DNA of 7,132 bases from JANXYW01 sp964458665 (GCA_964458665.1 CAYWOO010000169.1:1-7132); one strand, 5' to 3'. Shown: positions 1 through 5,271, numbered from the stretch's first letter. Numbers and translations are program-made. The notes: a model not told the origin generated them from the letters alone.

Positions 1-783
1 CCGTTCCATACGTGGTCGCCGGATGGTCACGTCTCCGCACCCACGGCGGTGTCGATGCTGCACGCCGGCGTGCTGATGAAGCTCGGCGCGTTCGGCATCA
101 TCCGCCTCGGCATCCAGCTGCTGCCGGAGGGCGCCACGTTCTGGATGCCTGGGCTGATGATCCTGGCGACCTGCAACGTCGTGTACGGTGCGTTCGCGGC
201 GACCGCGCAGCGTGACTTCAAGTACATGATCGGCTACTCGTCCGTCAGCCACATGGGGCTGGTGCTGATGGGCCTGGCGACGATGAACCAGATCGGCGTC
301 AACGGCGCCGTGCTCCAGATGTTCGCGCACGGCGTCATGACGGCGACGTTCTTCGCGATGGTCGGCTCGATCTACGACCAGACGCACACGCGCGACATGC
401 GACTGTACAGCGGGCTCGTCCATCGCATGCCGCTGTTCGTCTTCTTCTTCGGGCTCGCAGGACTGGCGTCGCTGGGTCTGCCGGGGCTCTCCGGCTTCGT
501 CGCCGAGTTCCACATCTTCGTCGGCGCATTCCGCACCTACCCGTGGGCAGGTGCGCTGGGCATCTTCGCCGCCGCGATGACGGCGGTGTACATCCTCCGC
601 ATGATGGGCATGTCGATGTTCGGCCCCGTCGATGACAAGTGGAGCGATCTGAAAGAGATGACCTACCTGGAGCGTGGGACCGCCGTGCTGCTCCTTGCAT
701 TCATGCTCTTCATGGGCCTCTGGCCGGCGCCGTTCATCGACCGCATCTCCGAGACCGTACGCGTGCTGCCGGGGGTGTCGTGA
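1..783 (+). CDS. nuoM: NADH-quinone oxidoreductase subunit M (NuoM), C-terminal part, 5' truncated by the window
   Basis: Frame 1 is open from the first base to the TGA at 781-783 and gives 260 residues, roughly the C-terminal half of an antiporter-like proton-pumping membrane subunit of respiratory complex I. It begins in the family signature PFHTWSPDGH, followed by APTAVSMLHAGVLMKLG. Conserved charged residues expected of NuoM are present: the Lys of LMKLG (K27 of the fragment), the Lys of QRDFKYMIGYSSVSHMG (K74), the His of MFAHG (H110) and the Glu of GFVAEF (E169). The upstream TM5 glutamate lies outside the window. Several hydrophobic segments alternate with short loops, as expected of a multispanning protein. 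nuoN follows with a 4-base overlap, so the two are co-transcribed and probably translationally coupled. The WSPDGH reading differs from the commoner WLPDAH, but the surrounding motif is intact. Identification is firm; only the N-terminus is unseen. Confidence 0.96.
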   Translation, partial: PFHTWSPDGHVSAPTAVSMLHAGVLMKLGAFGIIRLGIQLLPEGATFWMPGLMILATCNVVYGAFAATAQRDFKYMIGYSSVSHMGLVLMGLATMNQIGVNGAVLQMFAHGVMTATFFAMVGSIYDQTHTRDMRLYSGLVHRMPLFVFFFGLAGLASLGLPGLSGFVAEFHIFVGAFRTYPWAGALGIFAAAMTAVYILRMMGMSMFGPVDDKWSDLKEMTYLERGTAVLLLAFMLFMGLWPAPFIDRISETVRVLPGVS

Positions 784-2228
784 ACCAGCTCAACCTCGAC
801 TACACGCTGTTCATCCCCGAGTATCTCCTCGCAGGACTCGTCGTCGTGCTCGTCGCGCTCGACCTCTACGTCCCGCAGGTGAAGAAATCGTGGCTCTCGT
901 ACATCGCGGCCGCCGGGCTCGCCGCAACGGCGGGTGTCTCACTATGTTGGGTCAACAAGGAAAGCGACTTCGCGCGCATCGTCGCCATCGACAACTACAC
1001 GACGTACTTCCGCGTCTTCTTCATGGCCACCGGCGCCGTCGTCTGCCTTGCGTCGGGCAAGCTCGTTGAAGACAAGCTGCGTCACCCCGGCGAATTCTTC
1101 GCGCTCATCATCCTGTCGACGATCGGCGCGATCGGCATGGCGGCGTCGCGCGAGCTGATGACCGCGTACCTCTCCCTGGAACTGCTGAGCTTCAGCCTTT
1201 ATGTCCTCGTCTCGTTCGAGAAGTTCGACCTGCGCTCAAACGAAGCCGGCATCAAGTACCTGCTGCTCGGTGCGTTCGCGTCGGCGTTCTTCCTCTACGG
1301 CATGAGCCTCATCTACGGCGTTACCGGCAGTACGTACTACAGCGACATCTCCGCCAACCTCAGCCAGGGCACCGACAAGTTCGAGTGGGCGCTGCTGATG
1401 GGTCTCGTGCTGATGATCACCGGCCTCGGCTTCAAGGTCGCCGCCGTGCCCTTCCACATGTGGACGCCGGACGCGTACGAGGGCGCCCCCGTCGCCATCA
1501 CTGCGTATCTCGCGACGACGTCGAAGGCTGCCGGCTTCGCGCTGCTGCTGCGCCTGTTCAGCGGCGCTTTCGAGGTGGTCCACGACGACTGGAGCTGGAT
1601 GATCGCCGGCATTGCCGCCGCGACCATGATCCTCGGTAACCTCGTGGCCCTTCAGCAACACAATATCAAGCGGCTGATGGCGTACTCGTCGATAGGGCAG
1701 GTCGGCTACATGCTGATGGGCATCGCCGGCCTCTCGCACGACGCGGCGTCCGCGCTCGTGCTGCACATGACCGGCTACATGGTCTCGAACATGGCGATCT
1801 TCATCGTCATCATCGCCTGGTACAACATGACCGGGAAAGAGGAGATCGGCGACTTCCGCGGCATGCGCGAGCGGGCGCCGTTGCTCGCCGGCGTGCTCGC
1901 CGGCGCGCTCTTCTCGCTGGCCGGGCTGCCGCTGTTCGCCGGTTTTGTCACAAAGTTCATCCTGTTCCAGGCGGCGACCGACCAGGGCTACTACTGGCTC
2001 GCCGCCATCGGCGTCGTCACCAGCGTCATCTCGCTGTACTACTACCTGCAGGTGATGAAGCAGGCCTTCGTCATCAAGCCCGACGAGGGTGACGAGGCGC
2101 TCTTGCCTGTCCCGCTGCTGATGAACGGGATGGCCGCAGCCCTCATGCTCGGCGTCTTCTACGTCGGCCTCTATCCCCAGCAACTCTTCGACGCCATCGA
2201 CAACGCCACCAGTTTCCTCTTCGTCTAG
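780..2228 (+). CDS. nuoN: NADH-quinone oxidoreductase subunit N (NuoN), complete
   Basis: This 482-aa, multispanning subunit belongs to the membrane arm of complex I and is a proton-translocating antiporter-like protein. Its length matches the family (E. coli NuoN is about 485 aa). Visible conserved features are the Glu in YLSLELLSFSLYVL (E134), the Lys in GFKVAAVPFHMWTPDAYEGAP (K219 within that stretch), the Lys in TTSKAAGF (K249), IKRLMAYSSIGQVGYMLMG near residues 296-314, and the Lys in GFVTKF (K392). I chose the GTG at 780-782, which overlaps the nuoM stop as GTGA. Upstream in-frame codons overlap nuoM and encode nothing family-like. A G-run at 771-775 may act as a weak ribosome site, and coupling to nuoM translation is likely. 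As the last nuo gene in the usual order it probably ends the operon, with only repeats following. Confidence 0.96.
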   Translation: MNQLNLDYTLFIPEYLLAGLVVVLVALDLYVPQVKKSWLSYIAAAGLAATAGVSLCWVNKESDFARIVAIDNYTTYFRVFFMATGAVVCLASGKLVEDKLRHPGEFFALIILSTIGAIGMAASRELMTAYLSLELLSFSLYVLVSFEKFDLRSNEAGIKYLLLGAFASAFFLYGMSLIYGVTGSTYYSDISANLSQGTDKFEWALLMGLVLMITGLGFKVAAVPFHMWTPDAYEGAPVAITAYLATTSKAAGFALLLRLFSGAFEVVHDDWSWMIAGIAAATMILGNLVALQQHNIKRLMAYSSIGQVGYMLMGIAGLSHDAASALVLHMTGYMVSNMAIFIVIIAWYNMTGKEEIGDFRGMRERAPLLAGVLAGALFSLAGLPLFAGFVTKFILFQAATDQGYYWLAAIGVVTSVISLYYYLQVMKQAFVIKPDEGDEALLPVPLLMNGMAAALMLGVFYVGLYPQQLFDAIDNATSFLFV

Positions 2229-2264
2229 CACCGTGCGGATCGCCGATGCGCAGCACGGCCGTCC

Positions 2265-2288
2265 GTAGGGGCACGCGGTGGCGTGCCC
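2265..2288. repeat. GTAGGGGCA-type palindromic repeat, copy 1
   Basis: GTAG is followed by a perfect 8-bp inverted repeat, GGGCACGC (2269-2276) and GCGTGCCC (2281-2288), around a GGTG loop. It starts 36 bases after the nuoN stop. The same 24 bases recur at 4463-4486. It could form a transcript hairpin at the end of the nuo operon, but no T-run follows. I read it as a dispersed REP/MITE-like repeat rather than a dedicated terminator. Confidence 0.75.
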
Positions 2289-2320
2289 GGTGCCAGCCGT
2301 GGTGCGCGAACGAAGCCGGC

Positions 2321-2344
2321 GTAGGGGCACGGCGCGCCGTGCCC
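2321..2344. repeat. GTAGGGGCA-type palindromic repeat, copy 2
   Basis: GTAG precedes a perfect 20-bp palindrome made of GGGCACGGCG (2325-2334) and CGCCGTGCCC (2335-2344). It shares the GTAGGGGCAC head and GTGCCC tail with copy 1. The inner stem bases differ, and both arms have changed together so that pairing is kept. Confidence 0.72.
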
Positions 2345-2411
2345 GCGTCCGCTCAACAATTTCGCATCCTGCTGCCGACCGAAATCCTCGTTGCCAACGC
2401 CGCTTGTCGTG

Positions 2412-2429
2412 CGCGGATCGACGTCCGCG
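2412..2429. terminator. Small hairpin just before the IS, possible nuo operon end
   Basis: CGCGGA (2412-2417) and TCCGCG (2424-2429) form a 6-bp stem with a 6-nt loop, directly beside the IS target site. No T-run follows, so a terminator role is weak; it may simply be another palindrome. The rest of 2229-2433 holds the two palindromic repeats and no supportable gene. Confidence 0.2.
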
Positions 2430-2433
2430 TAGG
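2428..2433. repeat. Left copy of the IS target site duplication, CGTAGG
   Basis: CGTAGG directly abuts the outer TGT of the left IS end and is repeated exactly at 3489-3494 next to the right end. Six bases fits the IS481 family. The core GTAG differs by one base from the NCTAGN target described for IS481 itself. Confidence 0.85.
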
Positions 2434-2461
2434 TGTACTGTCCCAAGAGATAGTTGACACA
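2434..2461 (+). repeat. IS481-family left terminal inverted repeat (IRL)
   Basis: It begins TGTACTGTCCC and contains AGAGATAGTTGACACA. Aligned to the reverse complement of 3461-3488, 21 of 28 bases agree. The mismatches fall at positions 4-7, 13, 19 and 23 of the repeat. The best-conserved block is TCCCA(A/G)GAGAT(A/G)GTT(G/T)ACACA. Confidence 0.85.
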
Positions 2462-2506
2462 GAGAGAGGCTCCGAGTCGGCTTATGGCTGTAACGGTCAC
2501 GAGTCG

Positions 2507-2513
2507 AAAGGAG
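2507..2513 (+). promoter_or_regulatory. Ribosome binding site of the transposase
   Basis: AAAGGAG lies 11 bases before the ATG at 2525. It fixes the transposase start there rather than at upstream in-frame codons, which would lie outside the IS. Confidence 0.65.
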
Positions 2514-2524
2514 CCATCTCTCTC

Positions 2525-3467
2525 ATGTCTGGGACCCCGTGGAAGCTTAACGAACATTGCAAGCGGACGATCATTGAGCGCTGGATGCAGGGGCTGCGGC
2601 CCGCTGACATCGCCGAGCAGTTAGGAGTTTCGCGCCAGTCGGCGCACCGCTGGATCCGCCTCTTTCGCGTACACGGGTGGGGGGATCCTCACACCGGGGG
2701 ATCGCACGCCCAAGACCTCGCCGCGGGCGCTCCCGTGGGAGACGGTCATGAGTATTCTCGCGCTCCGGGTCGTCTCGGGCCGGGGACCGCAGTGGATCGG
2801 CTGGCAGGTTGGGCTCGGCGCCTCCACGGTGCACCGTGTGCTCAAGCGTTGGCATCTCAACCGGCTGCAGCTCTTAGACCGGGTGACCCGGACACCGATG
2901 CGCTACGAGCATGCCGCGCCTGGCGACATGCTCCACATCGACGTGAAACAGCTGCGCCGGATTCCCGAAGGCGGCGGCCGGCGCTTCGACGACGTCTCCC
3001 GCCACCTGCGCCAGGGCTACGTCCCGCTCGGACTGGACTTCGTCCATGTCGCCATCGATGACCACAGCCGCTACCTCTACGTCGAGGTCCTTCCCGATCA
3101 GCGCGGCCCCACGGCGGCTGCGTTCCTACGCCGCGCCCTCGCCCACTTCGCCCACTTCGCCCACCTCGGCGTCACGGTCCGTCGCGTCTTGACAGACAAC
3201 GGCCGTAACTTCCGGTCCGCGGACTTCCGCGCGGTGGCGGACGAGCACGCGGTCCGACTCAAGCGCACGCGACCGTACCGGCCACAGACCAACGGCAAAG
3301 CAGAGCGCGTGATCCAGACGCTGCTACGTGAGTGGGCGTACCACCGGCCGTATCTCCGCAACGCCGATCGGCTCCAAGCGCTTCCGCCCTACGTGGACCT
3401 GTACAATACTTGCCGACAGCACACCGCCCTCGGCGGTAAGCCGCCCGTCAGCCGTCTCAATGTGTAA
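2525..3467 (+). pseudogene. IS481-family transposase with a single frameshift at a G6 run (probably inactive unless frameshifted)
   Basis: The first 53 codons (2525-2683) encode a helix-turn-helix segment, about residues 24-47, including GLRPADIAEQLGVSRQSAHR. After the six-G run at 2679-2684 the homologous sequence continues in another frame from ATC at 2685. Skipping one G gives about 313 aa, the usual IS481 transposase length. The catalytic half shows the DDE triad in HIDVK, LTDNG and NGKAERVIQ, with 35 residues between the second Asp and the Glu. It also shows AIDDHSRYLYVEVLPD and RPYRPQTNGKAER. Unshifted, the first frame stops at 3061 after 178 aa without a catalytic domain. An ATG at 2748, with GGGAG six bases upstream, could start a separate 239-aa catalytic product. 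The stop TAA (3465-3467) lies inside the right inverted repeat. The shift may be a mutation, a sequencing error in the homopolymer, or slippage; a mutation is my default reading. Confidence 0.85.
3142..3168 (+). repeat. Three tandem 9-bp units inside the transposase gene
   Basis: GCCCACTTC GCCCACTTC GCCCACCTC encodes AHF-AHF-AHL just before the second catalytic Asp region (LTDNG). From memory, related transposases have one unit fewer here. This looks like an in-frame slippage duplication adding three residues. Confidence 0.55.
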
Positions 3468-3488
3468 ACCATCTCCTGGGATCCGACA
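3461..3488 (-). repeat. IS481-family right terminal inverted repeat (IRR)
   Basis: Read on the - strand it begins TGTCGGATCCCAGGAGATGG, matching the left end at 21 of 28 positions. It contains the transposase stop codon and ends exactly at the CGTAGG duplication. Confidence 0.85.
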
Positions 3489-3513
3489 CGTAGGGGCAGT
3501 CCGTAGACTGCCC
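3489..3513. repeat. GTAGGGGCA-type palindromic repeat, copy 3, split by the IS; right target duplication at 3489-3494
   Basis: CGTAGG (3489-3494) is the right target duplication and at the same time the head of a palindrome. GGGCAGTC (3494-3501) and GACTGCCC (3506-3513) form a perfect 8-bp stem around CGTA. With the IS removed, CGCGTAGGGGCAGTC is restored from 2426 across the junction. The inner stem (AGTC/GACT) differs from copies 1 and 2 (ACGC/GCGT and ACGG/CCGT) but pairing is kept. Confidence 0.78.
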
Positions 3514-3559
3514 TCATCCCATCGCCAACGTCCCGCCCCTCGGGCCGAATCCCCATTCA

Positions 3560-3600
3560 GCCCCCAACAAACCTCTGCGCCTCTGTGCCTCTGTGGTGAA
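3560..3600. repeat. Dispersed CCTCTGTG...GGTGAA repeat, copy 1
   Basis: CCCAACAAA is followed by three 8-bp units, CCTCTGCG CCTCTGTG CCTCTGTG (3572-3595), and then GTGAA. A similar block, with CCCAACAAG ahead of it and GTGAA behind it, occurs at 4723-4763. A degenerate CCTCCGTG form occurs at 4534-4550 and 4634-4664. On the other strand it reads as spurious HRGTEAQR-like peptides. I see no gene between the IS and 3755; the stretch 3514-3559 is featureless. Confidence 0.7.
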
Positions 3601-3660
3601 CCCCAACCCCGATTGTGACCCAGAGAACTAGCACCTCCGCGCTGGCCGGCTGGAATGTTC

Positions 3661-3699
3661 TTGACACGCACCGCGTTCTCTCTTGCAACAGCGGTGCGT
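3661..3699 (+). promoter_or_regulatory. TTGACA with an adjoining 9-bp inverted repeat upstream of the hydrolase gene
   Basis: A perfect -35-like TTGACA (3661-3666) touches the inverted repeat ACGCACCGC (3666-3674) / GCGGTGCGT (3691-3699), which has a 16-nt spacer. No good -10 box is visible; TGCAAC at 3684-3689 is the poor 17-bp match. The dyad overlaps the expected -10 region, so it could be a repressor operator or a leader hairpin for the gene starting at 3755. Weak evidence overall. Confidence 0.35.
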
Positions 3700-3754
3700 A
3701 AGGAATGCGCCACCCGCCGGTCTCACTACCGAGACCACGAGAGGAGCAGCCGCC

Positions 3755-4522
3755 ATGAGCCTCACGACCACCAGCCGCTACGCCGACCCGACACTGCCGT
3801 TTTGGCGCGAGGCCTTCGCCAGCCTCGACTGGCTCTCGCTCCGATTCTCGCCCGTCTTCGCTGGCCACGGTATCGAGCGCGGCAAGGGTGAGGCGGTCGT
3901 GCTCGTCCCCGGACTCTTCGCCGCCGACGCCAGCATGATCGAGCTGAGCGGCTGGCTCGCCCGCATAGGGCACCGTCCGTACGCGTCCGGCATCGGCGTC
4001 AACGCCGTCCGCACCGAAATCGCCATCGCCGCCGTCGTGGCGACCATCGATCTTGCTCACGCCGAGACGGGCGCGCCAGTCCGCCTCATCGGCCACAGCC
4101 TCGGCGGCGTCATCGCCCGGGCGGCGGCACTCCGCCGCGCGAATCGCGTGTCGCACGTCGTCACGCTCGGATCGCCCGTCGACGGCTTGTCGGCGCACCC
4201 GGCCGTCCTCGCCGCAGCACAACTCATCCACGGCGACGATCTCGAAACGTGCCTCGCGACCGTGCAGCAGGCGTTGCCGGTGACCATCGCCGAAACGAAC
4301 ATCTACTCGAAGTCCGACGGCGTCGTCGACTGGCGCACTTGCCACCGCGAGGACGCGACCGCCATCGAAGTCAGTGGCACCCACACCGGACTCATCGCGA
4401 ATGCCGCCGCCTACGGCGCGATCGCCAACGTCCTCGCACCGCGTTACGCACGCCCCTTGGCCGTAGGGGCACGCGGTGGCGTGCCCTCGTTTGCGCAAAC
4501 CGTGCCAACCATCGCTGCCTAA
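3755..4522 (+). CDS. Alpha/beta hydrolase (esterase/lipase-like), C-terminal tail encoded by repeat DNA
   Basis: The gene encodes 255 aa with a serine-hydrolase fold. VVLVPGLFAAD (48-58) is the strand and oxyanion-loop region. LIGHSLGG (111-118) is the GxSxG nucleophile elbow with Ser115. NIYSKSDGVVDW (182-193) carries the likely acid Asp188, and GTHTGLIAN (208-216) the likely base His210. This arrangement, with SDGVV and H-x-GL spaced this way, resembles esterase/PGAP1-like lipases; the substrate cannot be told. No signal peptide is evident, so it is probably cytoplasmic. The start ATG at 3755 has GAGGAG (3741-3746) 8 bases upstream; a TTG further up is not supported. Residues 233-255 lie in the first unit of a 100-bp tandem duplication and include a read-through of a GTAGGGGCA palindrome. 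The ancestral protein probably ended near residue 232. Confidence 0.88.
   Translation: MSLTTTSRYADPTLPFWREAFASLDWLSLRFSPVFAGHGIERGKGEAVVLVPGLFAADASMIELSGWLARIGHRPYASGIGVNAVRTEIAIAAVVATIDLAHAETGAPVRLIGHSLGGVIARAAALRRANRVSHVVTLGSPVDGLSAHPAVLAAAQLIHGDDLETCLATVQQALPVTIAETNIYSKSDGVVDWRTCHREDATAIEVSGTHTGLIANAAAYGAIANVLAPRYARPLAVGARGGVPSFAQTVPTIAA
4463..4486. repeat. GTAGGGGCA-type palindromic repeat, copy 4 (in unit A, inside the hydrolase CDS)
   Basis: This is identical over 24 bases to copy 1 at 2265-2288. It has a perfect 8-bp stem (4467-4474 with 4479-4486) around GGTG. It is translated as part of the hydrolase tail AVGARGGVP. Confidence 0.78.
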
Positions 4523-4562
4523 CATCCGTCCTCTCCTCCGTGACCTCCGTCGCCCCTTGGCC

Positions 4563-4586
4563 GTAGGGCCACGCGGTGGCGTGCCC
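4563..4586. repeat. GTAGGGGCA-type palindromic repeat, copy 5 (in unit B, one stem mismatch)
   Basis: It duplicates copy 4 except for C at 4569 in place of G. That puts a C opposite C4584 and breaks one of the eight stem pairs, so the change came after the 100-bp duplication. Confidence 0.75.
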
Positions 4587-4670
4587 TCGTTTGCGCAAAC
4601 CGTGCCAACCATCGCTGCCTAAGATCCGTTCTCTCCTCCGTGACCTCCGTGTTCTCCGAGGTGAAGAACG

Positions 4671-4763
4671 CACTCGCATCTGCGCACACCGTCTCGACCA
4701 TCGCCGCCTAACCCGCACTTCACCCAACAAGACCTCTGTGATCTCTGTGTCCTCTGTGGTGAA
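4671..4763. repeat. Diverged third partial unit plus CCTCTGTG...GGTGAA repeat, copy 2
   Basis: Positions 4671-4712 align with the GTTTGCGCAAAC-to-GCCTAAC part of the 100-bp units with many substitutions. The palindrome module is missing. In the hydrolase frame it would read ASAHTVSTIAA-stop against SFAQTVPTIAA-stop in unit A. Positions 4723-4763 carry CCCAACAAG and three CTCTGTG units ending in GGTGAA, the same dispersed repeat as at 3560-3600. The block ends 7 bases before the putative promoter of the next gene. Confidence 0.6.
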
Positions 4764-4770
4764 ATCTCGC

Positions 4771-4776
4771 TACGAT
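4771..4776 (+). promoter_or_regulatory. Candidate -10 box TACGAT for leaderless transcription of the GNAT gene
   Basis: TACGAT fits the TANNNT -10 pattern and ends exactly 6 bases before the ATG at 4783, so transcription would start at or next to the start codon. No Shine-Dalgarno sequence and no convincing -35 are visible. The same hexamer sits 7 bases before an ATG of the second GNAT gene. Confidence 0.4.
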
Positions 4777-4782
4777 CACGCC

Positions 4783-5271
4783 ATGATCCGCAACGCCACG
4801 CCCGACGACACGCACGCCATCGCCACGATGATCCGCGCGCTCGCCGACTATGAGCACCTGACCGATCAGGTCGTGCTGGACGAAGACGATCTACGTACGC
4901 ACCTGTTCGGCGAGCATCGCTATGCCGAAACGCTGATCGCCGACGAGGGCGGTGAAGCCGTCGGCTTCGCGCTGTTCTTCCCGCACTTCTCGACGTTTCA
5001 CGGGCTGCCGGGTATGTACCTCGAAGACCTCTTCGTCTTCCCGGAGCATCGCGGCGGCGGTCACGGCAAAGCGCTGCTCATCCGACTCGCGCAGATCTGC
5101 GTCGAACGCGGCGCGCCCCGCCTCGACTGGTCGGTGCTCGACTGGAACGAGCCGTCAATCCAGTTCTACCGCTCGCTAGGCGCGCAGCCGATGGACGAGT
5201 GGACGACGTTCCGGCTCACCGGCGACGCACTGCGCGCGCTGGGGGCTGCGAGCGGAGATCGCGCGGGCTGA
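4783..5271 (+). CDS. GNAT family N-acetyltransferase, SSAT-like (spermidine/diamine acetyltransferase type)
   Basis: A single GNAT domain of 162 aa uses acetyl-CoA to acetylate an amine. MIRNATPDD at the start is the usual first strand. YLEDLFVFPEHR (79-90) followed by GGGHGKALL (91-99) is the acetyl-CoA pyrophosphate-binding motif (R/QxxGxG/A). LDWSVLDWNEPSIQFYRSLGA (114-134 region) is motif B with the conserved Tyr129. LEDLFV and the WSVLDWN-x-P-x-I-x-FY pattern are characteristic of the spermidine/spermine N1-acetyltransferase branch. The actual substrate is inference. The start at 4783 is chosen because homology begins there; upstream in-frame codons are repeat DNA. There is no clear ribosome site, which is consistent with leaderless expression. 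The stop (5269-5271) lies in a hairpin repeat, which encodes the last residues DRAG. Confidence 0.88.
   Translation: MIRNATPDDTHAIATMIRALADYEHLTDQVVLDEDDLRTHLFGEHRYAETLIADEGGEAVGFALFFPHFSTFHGLPGMYLEDLFVFPEHRGGGHGKALLIRLAQICVERGAPRLDWSVLDWNEPSIQFYRSLGAQPMDEWTTFRLTGDALRALGAASGDRAG

Larger units (their letters stand above)
2434..3488 (+). mobile_element. IS481-family insertion sequence, about 1055 bp, with terminal inverted repeats and 6-bp target duplication
   Basis: The element is bounded by 28-bp imperfect inverted repeats starting with TGT (2434-2461 and, reversed, 3488-3461; 21 of 28 positions match). It is flanked by perfect CGTAGG duplications. It carries one transposase reading frame with an N-terminal helix-turn-helix and a DDE (rve-like) catalytic domain typical of IS481, interrupted by a frameshift. 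Size, single-gene organisation, TGT ends and target duplication length all suit the family. Removing the element plus one CGTAGG restores a GTAGGGGCA-type palindrome, so insertion happened inside a repeat already present. The perfect duplication and nearly intact gene suggest a fairly recent insertion. No passenger genes are present. Confidence 0.9.
4451..4650. repeat. Two tandem 100-bp units, 97% identical
   Basis: Unit A (4451-4550) and unit B (4551-4650) are directly adjacent and collinear. They differ only at 4469/4569 (G/C), 4523/4623 (C/G) and 4530/4630 (C/T). Each has the same modules in order: CGCCCCTTGGCC, a GTAGGGGCA palindrome, the 12-bp palindrome GTTTGCGCAAAC, CATCGCTGCCTAA, and CCTCCGTGACCTCCGT. 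The hydrolase stop codon (4520-4522) lies in unit A. Unit B and the rest up to 4770 hold no supported gene. Confidence 0.92.

Noticed and set aside
639..779. Upstream in-frame extension of nuoN
   Set aside because: It overlaps nuoM by about 140 bases and encodes nothing NuoN-like; GTG at 780 gives the right N-terminus and length.
1236..2330. Long - strand open frame of 364 codons opposite nuoN
   Set aside because: It is low-complexity, His/Arg/Glu-rich antisense of a well-recognised membrane subunit and has no family features.
2454..2487. TTGACA in the left IS end as a promoter for the transposase
   Set aside because: The nearest -10-like TTATGG (2482-2487) would need a 22-base spacer; the TTGACA is explained as part of the conserved inverted repeat.
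2246..2524. Upstream in-frame extension of the transposase
   Set aside because: It begins outside the IS and crosses its left end; the ribosome site at 2507-2513 supports ATG at 2525.
3557..4612. Long - strand open frame of 351 codons opposite the hydrolase
   Set aside because: It spans repeats and the antisense of a clear alpha/beta hydrolase; its ends read repeat-derived strings such as HRGTEAQR and WHGLRKRGHATACP. It is a high-GC shadow.
3572..4758. CCTCTGTG units and 100-bp units as a CRISPR array
   Set aside because: The units are 8-9 bp without spacers, or 100 bp directly adjacent; there is no repeat-spacer alternation and no cas gene.
4576..4782. N-terminal extension of the first GNAT protein
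   Set aside because: It consists of translated repeat DNA; homology and the TACGAT spacing point to ATG at 4783.
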